A stretch of 64,000 nt of DNA, taken from Halobacteriovorax sp. DA5. Lineage in GTDB: Bacteria; Bdellovibrionota; Bacteriovoracia; Bacteriovoracales; Bacteriovoracaceae. Every line of letters starts with the position of its first letter. Position 1 is the stretch's first letter. Shown piece by piece: positions 52,079 through 60,504 of this stretch. The stretch is taken from the NCBI RefSeq assembly GCF_002903145.1, contig NZ_PPDJ01000002.1, positions 124,001 to 188,000 on the forward strand. The letters run 5' to 3'. A model generated the notes under the pieces. The model worked only from the letters and a program-made list of their open reading frames with translations. It did not search any database and was not told the origin of the DNA. The translations under genes were made by a program, and so were the position numbers.

Positions 52079-53710
52079 TTACCTAAGTTTTCCCTGTTGT
52101 GCCATTTGGGCCAGTGCTTTGCGATCAATTTTTATATTATGTCTAATATCTACTGGAAATTTAGAACAGATGTAGATCTCATCTATATCTTTAGTATGAC
52201 TATATTTATTTGCCATAATCTTAAGCTCTTGCTTAAGGCGTGATTTATTAAGAACTCGTCCTTTCGGTTCAATACTCAGGGCAGGACGAACACGGTTATT
52301 TCTTAAAATCCAAATCAGTGCCGATTTATTTACTTGAGGGTGCTTATTGAAAATCGCTTCCGTTGAAATAGGGTAGTATGTCGTAGCGTGGGCCTTTACC
52401 TGATGGGCCTTTCTTCCATAAAACCATACACGCCCTTGTGCATCTATCTTTCCAAGGTCTCCCATTCGGTGCCAGAATGTATCACCATCATAAATTTTAG
52501 CTTCTCTCGTTTTGTTTGGAAGCTCATGATAGGCCGCTGTCGCAGTTTTTGTACGAACAATAATTTCCCCAACAACACCTTTTGCTAATTGCTTAGTATC
52601 TTGAATGTCTTTGATAACACCATCAACATCTTTAATGATTCTAATTTCGACACCAGGACAAGGTAGGCCTATACAAGTTCCACCACCTTGTGCCGTCTCA
52701 AATTGTGTGTTCGTTAAGACTTCTCTTCCATTAAAGCAGCTCACAGGCAAACACTCAGTTGCTCCATAAGGTGTATAAGTGTCAGCATCCTCTCGTTCAA
52801 GGCGAGCGATTAGTTTTTCATGGACTTCATTTCTAACTGGCGCTCCAAACATGACGACATATTTCACCGTCTTTAGTGTTTGGTTGGTTTTCTCTAGGTA
52901 GTCCCCAACGCGCTCCCAAATTGCTGGTGAGCCAGCAATGAAAGTGGCACCATTATCATTAATATTCTTAACAAGTGCCTCAGGATTACATTTTGCAGGC
53001 TTGCTTGGGTTCATATCTGGAATGACACTCGTCATCCCCATCGACATTGTAAAAAATGAAAAGAGGGGAAAGCCTGGTACATCAACATCTTCAGGTGTTA
53101 AGCCAAAGAGTTCTTGTAAGACATCAGTTTGACGATTAAAGATCTCATGAGTGTATTCTACACCCTTAGGTCTTCCTGTTCCGCCTGATGTAAAAAGAAT
53201 TGCTGCAAGATCAGAATTTTCAACTTTCTCAGTATCATATGTTAGCTGATCTTTTTCTTTTAGTGACTTGATTGTTGTTAAATGTGAAAATAGTTTACCT
53301 TCAGTCGTAAAATATTTTTTTATACTTTTGAAGCTATCCTTTTTAAACATTCTTAGGATATGAACAATATTTACTGCAATTAGGTAGTCAGGTTTTGCAT
53401 CTTTAATCGCTTTAAAAAGGTTTTTAAGTCCCATTCCAGGGTCAATTAAAATTGGTATTGCTCCAATTTTAAAAAGTGCAAATGTTAGGGCAGGAAAGTC
53501 AAAAGATGGCCTTACAAATAAAAGAACCTTGTCTCCTTTTTGAATTCCTTCCTGGTTTAATGCAGCTGCATAGTGAGAGCTTAATTGATTAAATTCTTTA
53601 AATGTCAGCTCATCATAGTGATAACCACTACCAGTTTTTTTAGGGAATTTTAAACAGATTTTATCAGGCGTCTTTTGGGCCCAATTTTCGATCCTATGCG
53701 CGATATTCAT
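52079..53710 (-). CDS. oleC: OleC-like beta-lactone synthetase (AMP-binding)
   Basis: 543 residues of the ANL superfamily. Seen: LFTSGGTGRPKGVEYTH adenylation loop (about 170), YTPYGATECLP, WHRMGDLGKIDAQGRVWFYGRKAHQVK, and a C-terminal VDIRHNIKIDRKALAQMA. OleC closes a 2-alkyl-3-hydroxy acid to a cis-beta-lactone. The Arg-His-Asn-Ile-Lys wording replaces the typical GK of acyl-CoA synthetases and is OleC-like. It overlaps oleB by 17 bp. Confidence 0.9.
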   Translation of the reverse strand: MNIAHRIENWAQKTPDKICLKFPKKTGSGYHYDELTFKEFNQLSSHYAAALNQEGIQKGDKVLLFVRPSFDFPALTFALFKIGAIPILIDPGMGLKNLFKAIKDAKPDYLIAVNIVHILRMFKKDSFKSIKKYFTTEGKLFSHLTTIKSLKEKDQLTYDTEKVENSDLAAILFTSGGTGRPKGVEYTHEIFNRQTDVLQELFGLTPEDVDVPGFPLFSFFTMSMGMTSVIPDMNPSKPAKCNPEALVKNINDNGATFIAGSPAIWERVGDYLEKTNQTLKTVKYVVMFGAPVRNEVHEKLIARLEREDADTYTPYGATECLPVSCFNGREVLTNTQFETAQGGGTCIGLPCPGVEIRIIKDVDGVIKDIQDTKQLAKGVVGEIIVRTKTATAAYHELPNKTREAKIYDGDTFWHRMGDLGKIDAQGRVWFYGRKAHQVKAHATTYYPISTEAIFNKHPQVNKSALIWILRNNRVRPALSIEPKGRVLNKSRLKQELKIMANKYSHTKDIDEIYICSKFPVDIRHNIKIDRKALAQMAQQGKLR

Positions 53711-54560
53711 TTAAGAAACCTTTTATTTCCTTAAGACAATTTTCTTTCTCATCTTCAATCACGTAGTGGCCAGCATCTTGGTATACTACATACTTGCTGT
53801 CAGGGTAAAAATCCTTCCAACGCTTTAGGAAATCCATATTAAAACAGAAGTCTTGAGCTCCCCAAAGAAACATCTTAGGGCATGTTACATTTTTCAAATT
53901 GTCTTCAATTTGAGAAAGCTTCGAATATGTTGGATGTTTACTTGATAAAGGGATATCCTTTACAAAGCGAGCTGTCGCAATACGATTTGCATAGTTATTG
54001 TAAGGATGAAGGTATCCTTCTTTAATATGCTTTGCTAAAGGCTTTGTCGTCGTCATAAAAGTTGCAGGCCAAGCGAATGCATTAAATGCACGCACCATTG
54101 GCTCTCCAATTACAGGCAGCTTACAAAGGGCAATTCTTTTTGGAATATCAAGAGATCTGAATGCTGCTGTATTTAGTAAGATTACACCAGTTACATCTTG
54201 CGGGCGTGATGTTGCAACACCCATTCCAATCGCACCACCCCAGTCATGAACAAGTAGTTTAAATTTTTTCACTCCCAATTTATCTAGGAGAGTCAATACA
54301 TTGTTAATATGATTTTCTAATGTATAGTCATAATCTTGTGGCTTATCTGAAAGTCCACAACCAAAATGATCTGGCACAATACAGCGGTATGTATCTTTTA
54401 ATTCATTTACAATATTTCTGTAATAGAACGACCATGTTGGGTTTCCGTGAAGCATAACAATGACTTCAGCATCTTTATTTCCTTCGTCTAGATAGTGATA
54501 TTTCTTATTCTCAATTTCGATGAAGTTACTCTTATATGGATATTCTGCTTTCCAGTTCAT
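53694..54560 (-). CDS. oleB: OleB-like beta-lactone decarboxylase (alpha/beta hydrolase)
   Basis: 288 residues from ATG 54560, the codon that overlaps the oleA stop (TAATG) and has AGGAG about 10 bases upstream; a frame start 9 codons earlier has no ribosome-binding site. Haloalkane-dehalogenase-like fold: HGNPTWSF (oxyanion), nucleophile Asp106 in VHDWGGAIG, WGAQDFCF (acid) and DAGHYVIEDE (His). OleB decarboxylates the beta-lactone to a cis-olefin. The nucleophile is Asp, as in OleB, not Ser. Confidence 0.88.
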   Translation of the reverse strand: MNWKAEYPYKSNFIEIENKKYHYLDEGNKDAEVIVMLHGNPTWSFYYRNIVNELKDTYRCIVPDHFGCGLSDKPQDYDYTLENHINNVLTLLDKLGVKKFKLLVHDWGGAIGMGVATSRPQDVTGVILLNTAAFRSLDIPKRIALCKLPVIGEPMVRAFNAFAWPATFMTTTKPLAKHIKEGYLHPYNNYANRIATARFVKDIPLSSKHPTYSKLSQIEDNLKNVTCPKMFLWGAQDFCFNMDFLKRWKDFYPDSKYVVYQDAGHYVIEDEKENCLKEIKGFLNEYRA

Positions 54561-55588
54561 TACCAACTTACTCCTAGTACTGAGCATGATAGCCCAGACC
54601 CAATGCCTACAAGGGCAATTTTCTTACCTTTTTCAATTCCTTCAATGTCATTCATCTTTGCAAGAGTGATTGGTAGTGCGGCAGAGCCGGTATTTCCCAA
54701 TGTATCAAAGGTATCAAAAGTTTTATGATTAAGTAGACCAAGTTCTCCCAAGACTATTTCTTTGTGGGCCTTTCCTACTTGATGGCCAATCACAATATCA
54801 ATCTCGTCTTGATTAAGTCCTGAGTCAGCAAATGTTTTCTTTGCAAGGGCCTTTCCATACTTTAGTAATTCCTCTGAATCCGTCTCCATTACTAAAGATT
54901 CTGGATTCCCATCACCTTGACATAATTTATTTGCCGCTGAATCACTACGATTTGTAATAGAAGTAATTTGCGGCGCACTTGGTGCTTCGCTTTTGTGAGC
55001 AAGGCAGTAGGCGACACCTGCTGAACCAATTGTTAAATTTGCAAAGAATTTCTTCACAGATTTTCTTGTAATTGACTCGTCTTCATTTAAAGTTTTGATA
55101 GTATTTTCTAATAGAGGAGCGCTGTTTTCACCTGAAACAATAATGGCCCTTTTAATCGCACCTGTTTCAATCATATTGGCAACCACTTCCCAAGCACTCA
55201 CCATTCCAAGACAAGCATTTGAAATATCAAAGAGCATGCACTCGCTAGACATCTCTAAATTTGAGTGTATTACTGAGGCTGTTGATGGCTCAAGAAAGTC
55301 ACGACATACACTTGAGTTGATAAGAAGATTTACATCTGCTTTTTTAATTCCTTTCTTAGATAATTTATCTAAGAGTTTATTTGCAGCTTCTGTTGCAATT
55401 GAACTTGGCCTAGTTGAGTTAGGCCAAAAACCACGTGATTTGATTCCCGTCATAAGCTCAAGCCTTCCTTGTGGAAGCTTTAGTCTCGTGTAAAGAGGTG
55501 AGAGCAGCTCTTCAAGTTTATCACTTGTTAGAACCTCTGGCGGTTTGATGTATGCATAGTCTTCTATTACAACATTATTATATTTCAT
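54560..55588 (-). CDS. oleA: OleA-like acyl-CoA head-to-head condensing thiolase
   Basis: 342 residues of the thiolase/KAS III superfamily. Seen: SVCRDFLEPSTA with Glu100, SNACLGM with catalytic Cys126, GHQVGKAH with His269, and LGNTGSAAL with Asn299. The Glu-to-Cys spacing (26) and the His-to-Asn spacing (30) match what I recall for Xanthomonas OleA (Glu117, Cys143, His285, Asn315). OleA joins two acyl chains head to head to a beta-keto acid, with Glu acting as base. The stop overlaps the oleB start by one base. Confidence 0.9.
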   Translation of the reverse strand: MKYNNVVIEDYAYIKPPEVLTSDKLEELLSPLYTRLKLPQGRLELMTGIKSRGFWPNSTRPSSIATEAANKLLDKLSKKGIKKADVNLLINSSVCRDFLEPSTASVIHSNLEMSSECMLFDISNACLGMVSAWEVVANMIETGAIKRAIIVSGENSAPLLENTIKTLNEDESITRKSVKKFFANLTIGSAGVAYCLAHKSEAPSAPQITSITNRSDSAANKLCQGDGNPESLVMETDSEELLKYGKALAKKTFADSGLNQDEIDIVIGHQVGKAHKEIVLGELGLLNHKTFDTFDTLGNTGSAALPITLAKMNDIEGIEKGKKIALVGIGSGLSCSVLGVSW

Positions 55589-55598
55589 ATGGTGCCTT

Positions 55599-56987
55599 TT
55601 ATTCCATTAATCCATGTAGGTTTGCCATGGAAATTCCACTTAGCATGGATCCGATAATCCCAAGGAAGCCTTGATCCGTTCCGCATAGATAAAGTCCTTC
55701 AACTGGAGTTCTTCCATCTCTTAGCTTATCTGTTGATCCATATACACATCCACGAAGGTGTCCAGTGTAGCGCTCAATTGTATGTGGAGTGAAAACATCT
55801 TTGAATTTCACATCAAGTGAGGCATTTGGATATATATTTTTTAAAGTTTGAAGTGATTGCTCATAAACTTCATTTTTCATCGCAAGGTAAGCCTTGCGAT
55901 CTGAGTTTACTAAATCTTTCCATTTTTCATAATTTGCCATATAGGTAAGGCGAATAACTCCCTCATCACTATCATCACTTGCAAAATTATTTGGAAAGCA
56001 GATTACGGCGCTCTTATTGTCAATAAAGTCGCTTGGCCCGCGATACTGATAATCTTCTCTCTCATTATAGAAAAGAATAGTATCATTCATGTCAAAGTCT
56101 TTTGGTCGCTCATCAAGACAAAGAATTGTTTCACAAAAAGTCATCGGTCCTACTGCAACCTTTTGTGCGCTTTGACCTTCTGTAATGGCCATCGTTTCTG
56201 GATGTCCCATGCTTGAGATGACCTTGTCACATTCAAGGATTTCACCATTTTCAAGAGTAACACTCGTTACTTTATCTGAGTTAGTGTTAATAGAAGCAAC
56301 ACCTGCGCGAAAACGAAGTTCTCCGCCAAGTCCTTCATACTTATCAAGTAAGAGGTTAATGATTTTTCTAACCCCACCATCAGGTCTTGCAAAACCTTCA
56401 AGGTAGATACTCTTAAACATGATAACAAATTGAGAGAAATCCATATCATCTTCCCATGCTGATCCGTAAATCAACAGCGGAGCAAAAATCATGGAAATTA
56501 GCTTTTCATTCTTAATATATTTTCTGGCAACATCTTTTGCCATATAAGTTTCATTATTTAGGGCGACTTCGTTGAAGTCTCTAATATAGACAACAAATTG
56601 ATTAAACTCATCAATTGATGCTGGGAATTTGTCTGCAATTTCTTGCGTAAGAACTGCAAAGTCATTTGTAAATGTCAGTGTTGTCTCAGGGAATATAATC
56701 TTTGATTGTTTCTGTTCAATAAGATCAAGTTCTGACCAAGGAATTCTTAGTTGTTTAAGAAGTTTTGTTAGAGGTTTTCCTCTTTCTCCTCTGGTCGCAA
56801 AATTTGTTAGGGCATGAAGGCCAACATCGAAATTTCTTTTACCGCGACGGTAGTAAGAGTTAAGCCCTCCTGAAATTGAGTGTTTTTCTAAGCACACAAC
56901 TTTCTTGCCAAACATAGCAAGGCGAATGCTTGCTGCAAGTCCACTCATTCCAGCGCCAATTACAATTACATCATATTTTTGTGTCAT
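55599..56987 (-). CDS. FAD-dependent oxidoreductase, phytoene desaturase/CrtI-like
   Basis: 462 residues. N-terminal dinucleotide fold DVIVIGAGMSGLAASIRL with LEKHSISGGLNSYYRRGK, and C-terminal FAD motif VEGLYLCGTDQGFLGIIGSMLSGI, as in CrtI/COG1233 proteins. These oxidise or isomerise long hydrophobic chains (desaturases, saturases). It lies between the acyl carrier protein and oleA (10 bp before oleA) and has no carotenoid synthase neighbour, so it may act on acyl chains bound for OleA or on the olefin product; this is inference. A hairpin precedes it. Confidence 0.82.
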   Translation of the reverse strand: MTQKYDVIVIGAGMSGLAASIRLAMFGKKVVCLEKHSISGGLNSYYRRGKRNFDVGLHALTNFATRGERGKPLTKLLKQLRIPWSELDLIEQKQSKIIFPETTLTFTNDFAVLTQEIADKFPASIDEFNQFVVYIRDFNEVALNNETYMAKDVARKYIKNEKLISMIFAPLLIYGSAWEDDMDFSQFVIMFKSIYLEGFARPDGGVRKIINLLLDKYEGLGGELRFRAGVASINTNSDKVTSVTLENGEILECDKVISSMGHPETMAITEGQSAQKVAVGPMTFCETILCLDERPKDFDMNDTILFYNEREDYQYRGPSDFIDNKSAVICFPNNFASDDSDEGVIRLTYMANYEKWKDLVNSDRKAYLAMKNEVYEQSLQTLKNIYPNASLDVKFKDVFTPHTIERYTGHLRGCVYGSTDKLRDGRTPVEGLYLCGTDQGFLGIIGSMLSGISMANLHGLME

Positions 56988-57003
56988 AGTTTTTACTTTA
57001 TAA

Positions 57004-57025
57004 AAGGGCCACGGTTGTGGCCCTT
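57004..57025 (-). terminator. Intra-operon hairpin between acp and the FAD oxidoreductase gene
   Basis: A perfect 9-bp stem (aagggccac/gtggccctt) with a 4-base loop in the 45-bp gap. In the minus direction the stem is followed by TTATAAAG, giving a short T tract, so partial termination or mRNA end protection is likely. It would let acp and fabF be expressed above the downstream genes. Confidence 0.6.
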
Positions 57026-57032
57026 ATTAAAT

Positions 57033-57278
57033 TTATTGAAATTTTGGTGTTAGGTAAGCAACACAAGAGTTCATTGAAGCTAGCTCAGGGTAATCTTCTT
57101 GAGGTACTTCAATTGAGTGTTGTTTCTTAAGTTCCATTACGATATCAAGGAAGTCCATTGAATCTAGGTCTAGTTGATCTCTTAGTGGAGTTGCATCATC
57201 GATTGAAGTTACATCGTCATCAACTGCAATGTCTGCGATAATATCAACTACGATTTGTCTTACTTGTTCTGGTGTCAT
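57033..57278 (-). CDS. Acyl carrier protein
   Basis: 81 residues, acidic, with the phosphopantetheine attachment site LDLDSMDFLD (Ser40). Carries acyl intermediates. It starts 25 bp after the FabF-like gene, with a GAG-type ribosome-binding site. It is distinct from the housekeeping fab cluster (no fabG or fabD nearby), so it is probably dedicated to this operon. Confidence 0.93.
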   Translation of the reverse strand: MTPEQVRQIVVDIIADIAVDDDVTSIDDATPLRDQLDLDSMDFLDIVMELKKQHSIEVPQEDYPELASMNSCVAYLTPKFQ

Positions 57279-57303
57279 ATTTTTCTCCTGTGATAATTTA
57301 AAG

Positions 57304-58548
57304 TTAAGCCTTAGCTTCGTATTTTTTTATAATTAAAGTTGAATTAATTCCTAACATCCCAAATGAGTTGTTAAGGATATATTTAACGTCTTTCTTTAGT
57401 GGTGCTTCAAGTACAAGCTGATCCATTGCACACTCAGGATCGATTTCATCAATCTTGTGACATGGGTGTACTAGGCCATCTTCAAAACTAGGTAGGTTCC
57501 CTGCAAGCTCAAGTGCTCCGGCCGCACCCATTGCATGACCAATTAAACCTTTGGTGCAATTTACTGCAACTTCTGGTGCATCTTTAAAAGCTTCTTTTAT
57601 TCCTGCTACTTCTTGGATATCACCCATCTTTGTACCAGTTGCATGAAGGTTCACAATATCGATATCATTAATTGTGATACCTGCTTTTGCTATTGCTTTG
57701 TGGACACATTCCATCTGGCGCTCAGGATTAGGAAGAACAAAGTCTGTTGCATCACTATTTGTATGATAACCTGCAACTTCTCCGTAAATCTTAGCTCCAC
57801 GAGCTAGAGCATCTTCTAATCTTTCTAAAGTGTAGACACATCCACCTTCTGAGATAACGATTCCATTTCTATTATTATCAAGTGGGCGCGAGGCACGCGT
57901 TTGATCTTCTGGAAAATCTGCTAGTGCACCTTGTGCTTTGAAAGATACATGGTTACCAAATGAGTTCGATGACTCTGAAACTCCACCAGCAAGTGCAAGA
58001 TCAACTTCTCCAAGTTGAAGCATTTGAACTGCTTGAATTAGTCCCATATTTCCTGCCGCACACGCAGCTCCAATTGTATAGTGAGGTCCAGTAATTCCAA
58101 GGTTTAGTGAAACTTCCCCTGCAGGATTATTTGCAACTGTTCTTGGGTTATGGTGATGAGTCCAAAGCTCAGGCTTTTCTTCATTGTTTTTATAAAATTG
58201 GAAAAGCTCTTCTTCAGTTTCAACAGGTCCGTGCTCTGTAATACCTAAGTAAATACCAATTCTTGATTTATCAAGTGTTGCAAGATCAAGTCCAGCATCA
58301 TCGAGCGCTTCTTTTGAGCAGTAGACAGAGATTCCACCGACGCGAGTTCCACGTTTTCTCATTTTTCCTTTTTGGTGCTTTCTTTCGTCAAAGTCACATT
58401 TTCCTACAGGGATCTGGCCCATAAAACGTACTTCTTCATAAGTGATTCCCGACTTTTGCTCTAAAAGAGCGCAGCGGAATTCATTTAAGCTATTTCCATT
58501 TGGTGCAGTAAGGCCTACACCCGTGATGACAACACGAGATAAGTTCAT
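57304..58548 (-). CDS. Beta-ketoacyl-ACP synthase II-like (FabF family)
   Basis: 414 residues. Cys-His-His triad: Cys163 in IGAACAAGNMG, His in NLHATGTKMGD, His in GLIGHAMGAAGA. Extends acyl-ACP by two carbons with decarboxylation of malonyl-ACP. The NLHATGTK wording (usual NAHGTST) is atypical, as in specialised KAS II proteins of secondary pathways. Starts inside the last codons of the regulator gene (4-bp overlap). Confidence 0.9.
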   Translation of the reverse strand: MNLSRVVITGVGLTAPNGNSLNEFRCALLEQKSGITYEEVRFMGQIPVGKCDFDERKHQKGKMRKRGTRVGGISVYCSKEALDDAGLDLATLDKSRIGIYLGITEHGPVETEEELFQFYKNNEEKPELWTHHHNPRTVANNPAGEVSLNLGITGPHYTIGAACAAGNMGLIQAVQMLQLGEVDLALAGGVSESSNSFGNHVSFKAQGALADFPEDQTRASRPLDNNRNGIVISEGGCVYTLERLEDALARGAKIYGEVAGYHTNSDATDFVLPNPERQMECVHKAIAKAGITINDIDIVNLHATGTKMGDIQEVAGIKEAFKDAPEVAVNCTKGLIGHAMGAAGALELAGNLPSFEDGLVHPCHKIDEIDPECAMDQLVLEAPLKKDVKYILNNSFGMLGINSTLIIKKYEAKA

Positions 58549-59207
58549 TCATTAACTCCATTATTACTATGTTTTTCATTTTCTATTTTTGAAACAATAT
58601 TAAGGAAAGAGTTCCTTAAACCAGATGTGATCCCTGACTTTATTTGATTAATATCTGTCAGTGAGTTCTTCAGCACTTTAGTGACCATTGGAAACTTTTC
58701 AATGGCCATATAAGGATTATCAAGCTCCTTGCTAATAGAGATGATAAATTCACTTAGAGACCTAGCAAATCGAGTCGTTGTTAGGATGTTAGTTAAGCGC
58801 TTCTTTCTTTTTTCATCGTGAACAAATTTAAGAGATTCTTGTGTGATATTTTCAAATTCTTCGATTATTTCGAGCTCACGCTTCTTTACGATATTTGAGA
58901 CAATATTGATGGCATCATCATTGGCCTCATGTATCTTCATACGTTTAATTTCTGGGTGATCATGAGTGATGATCATTTTATAAGTCGCAAGAGTCTTTAG
59001 AGCACTAGAGACTGCAGGCTGAGATAAGCCTAAGATTTTTTCAATTTCATCAGAAGCTAGTGGCCTAGATGAATAGACAAGTACACCAAAGATGGCACCT
59101 TCAATTCTTTTAAAGCCAACTTTTGAAAAAAATGCTTCATAATGAGGTAAGTACTCAAGTAGCTTCTTTTCAACAATCTCAATGTCCATATCAACAGCTT
59201 CTTTCAT
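58545..59207 (-). CDS. GbsR/MarR-type transcriptional regulator of the ole operon
   Basis: 220 residues. A winged-helix with GFKRIEGAIFGVLVYSSRPLASDEIEKILGLSQPAVSSALKTL, as in GbsR-like members of the MarR group; the remaining C-terminal part is helical and charged. It is first in the operon and overlaps the FabF-like gene by 4 bp. A 9-bp inverted repeat overlaps the -10 of its own promoter, so autorepression of the whole operon is likely. Ligand unknown, perhaps acyl-type. Confidence 0.85.
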   Translation of the reverse strand: MKEAVDMDIEIVEKKLLEYLPHYEAFFSKVGFKRIEGAIFGVLVYSSRPLASDEIEKILGLSQPAVSSALKTLATYKMIITHDHPEIKRMKIHEANDDAINIVSNIVKKRELEIIEEFENITQESLKFVHDEKRKKRLTNILTTTRFARSLSEFIISISKELDNPYMAIEKFPMVTKVLKNSLTDINQIKSGITSGLRNSFLNIVSKIENEKHSNNGVNE

Positions 59208-59221
59208 CTTGAAATAACCTT

Positions 59222-59266
59222 TATATTTTAAAAATAAAATATAAGTAATATTGTCTAAGTGGTCAA
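59222..59266 (-). promoter_or_regulatory. Promoter and operator of the ole operon
   Basis: On the minus strand: TTGACC (59266-59261), 17-base spacer, TATATT (59243-59238). The -10 forms the first six bases of a perfect 9-bp inverted repeat, TATATTTTA-N4-TAAAATATA (59222-59243). The operon regulator's start codon is at 59207. This geometry suits repression by the GbsR-like protein. A further hairpin, gatgca/tgcatc with an agg spacer, stands at 59318-59332; the rest of the 336-bp gap 59208-59543 shows no gene. Confidence 0.72.
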
Positions 59267-59430
59267 TCTTAAAAGGATCCTAAATCTTTATTGGTGTGCA
59301 CAGTGTCTTTATTTTGCGATGCAAGGTGCATCTTGGACCTGATATTTCTAACAGTTTCTTAAAGCACCAGTAAATAATCCAGTTTAGGGCCAATGTGGTA
59401 CTAAAAACATCAACTTTATGAGACAAAAGT

Positions 59431-59445
59431 TGGCATGAATCTTGA
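59431..59445 (+). promoter_or_regulatory. Possible sigma-54-like promoter of the 59544 lipoprotein
   Basis: TGGCAT-N5-TTGA, one mismatch in each box against the -24/-12 consensus, in a caaaagt context like the element at 20971. It would give a leader of about 87 bases. Confidence 0.35.
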
Positions 59446-59543
59446 ACTAGTTTCATTATTCTAATTTTAAAATCACGAAGATTTTATTAATGACTGGCCT
59501 TGCTGAATAGCAGAGGTATCAATTTTTTTGAGGGAGAGTATAA

Positions 59544-60389
59544 ATGAAAAAATTATTAGCGGTTGCAGCACTTGGTACGTTACTTGTTTCTTGCGGTGGG
59601 AGCGGAGGCTCAAGTTCATCGTCTACTTATGGAAGATACACTTCTCCATATGTGACAGCACAAGGTTTTGTATCGGCACTTAATAGTGTAGATCCTTATT
59701 ACTATGACCTAAACACTCTTGAGAAGGATCAGTATGATTCTCTTAGAGAAGATTTCTTTGTTTATTTCGATGCTAAGTATAATGAGTTCGTAGCAGTTGA
59801 TATTACATACCTAAGAACACTTGCATATTGGGATTACTATTCGAATAACCAAGGTTTAGCTGATGAGTTCCGTGACATTCAATCAGATGATGCTTGGGAC
59901 TATGGAATCATCGGTGATGGATGGGGTGATAACTATGAAATCGTTGATTATGTAGGATCTGATGTATTTGGTGATCCAGTATTCCAAGGTTTTGATACTG
60001 GTTACTACTATGAAGATGAAGAAGAGACAATGGATACAGGTCTTATGGCCGCAAATGATGAAGAGCTACAGATGTTCAATAAAGCATCTCTATACTCTCA
60101 GGCCTTCAAGCTTCCTGCTGATAAGGCACTTTCTCTAGTAACGATGGAAAAAGAAGTTAAAAAGATGCTTGATAATGCAAAAGATGGTGAGCTACTTGAG
60201 CAAGATCAACAAGCAATCGCAAACAATATCAAGCACTTCACAGGTAAATCAATCGAAGAGTTTATGGCAGCTAAAAATGATCTAAATGCACGTGAACAAA
60301 TCATTGATGATGTAGCTGGACACCTAGGAACAACGACTCAAAATATCGAAGACGTCATTCTTCCAGAGCTACTTTCAATTGAATTATAA
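59544..60389 (+). CDS. Lipoprotein of unknown function
   Basis: 281 residues. Lipobox LVSC (about Cys17) in MKKLLAVAALGTLLVSC, followed by a Gly/Ser linker (GGSGGSSSSS), an acidic Tyr/Asp-rich domain (YYYDEDEE-like near 150), and a helical C-terminal part (KALSLVTMEKEVKKMLDNAKDG). No family recognised. Ribosome-binding site GAGGGAG is strong. A terminator follows, so it is a single-gene unit. Probably anchored in the outer membrane (residue +2 is Gly). Confidence 0.78.
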   Translation: MKKLLAVAALGTLLVSCGGSGGSSSSSTYGRYTSPYVTAQGFVSALNSVDPYYYDLNTLEKDQYDSLREDFFVYFDAKYNEFVAVDITYLRTLAYWDYYSNNQGLADEFRDIQSDDAWDYGIIGDGWGDNYEIVDYVGSDVFGDPVFQGFDTGYYYEDEEETMDTGLMAANDEELQMFNKASLYSQAFKLPADKALSLVTMEKEVKKMLDNAKDGELLEQDQQAIANNIKHFTGKSIEEFMAAKNDLNAREQIIDDVAGHLGTTTQNIEDVILPELLSIEL

Positions 60390-60426
60390 GTCATTGAAAT
60401 TATATCCAAATACCACACATTTAAGA

Positions 60427-60446
60427 GGGCCTGAATAGGCCCTTTT
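60427..60446 (+). terminator. Rho-independent terminator after the 59544 lipoprotein
   Basis: gggcct/aggccc, 6-bp stem with loop gaat, followed by TTTTATTTT. Confidence 0.85.
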
Positions 60447-60504
60447 ATTTTGAACTTGTACATCGCTTAAACAGCACTTGTAGATCTTTCAAAAGATCGG
60501 TCTC

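Noticed and set aside
55095-55493. 132-codon plus-strand frame inside oleA
   Set aside because: oleA on the minus strand has all catalytic residues; the plus frame has no recognisable motif and no ribosome-binding site.
59318-59332. Hairpin gatgca-agg-tgcatc as a CsrA site
   Set aside because: The loop reads AGG, not GGA, and it stands alone.
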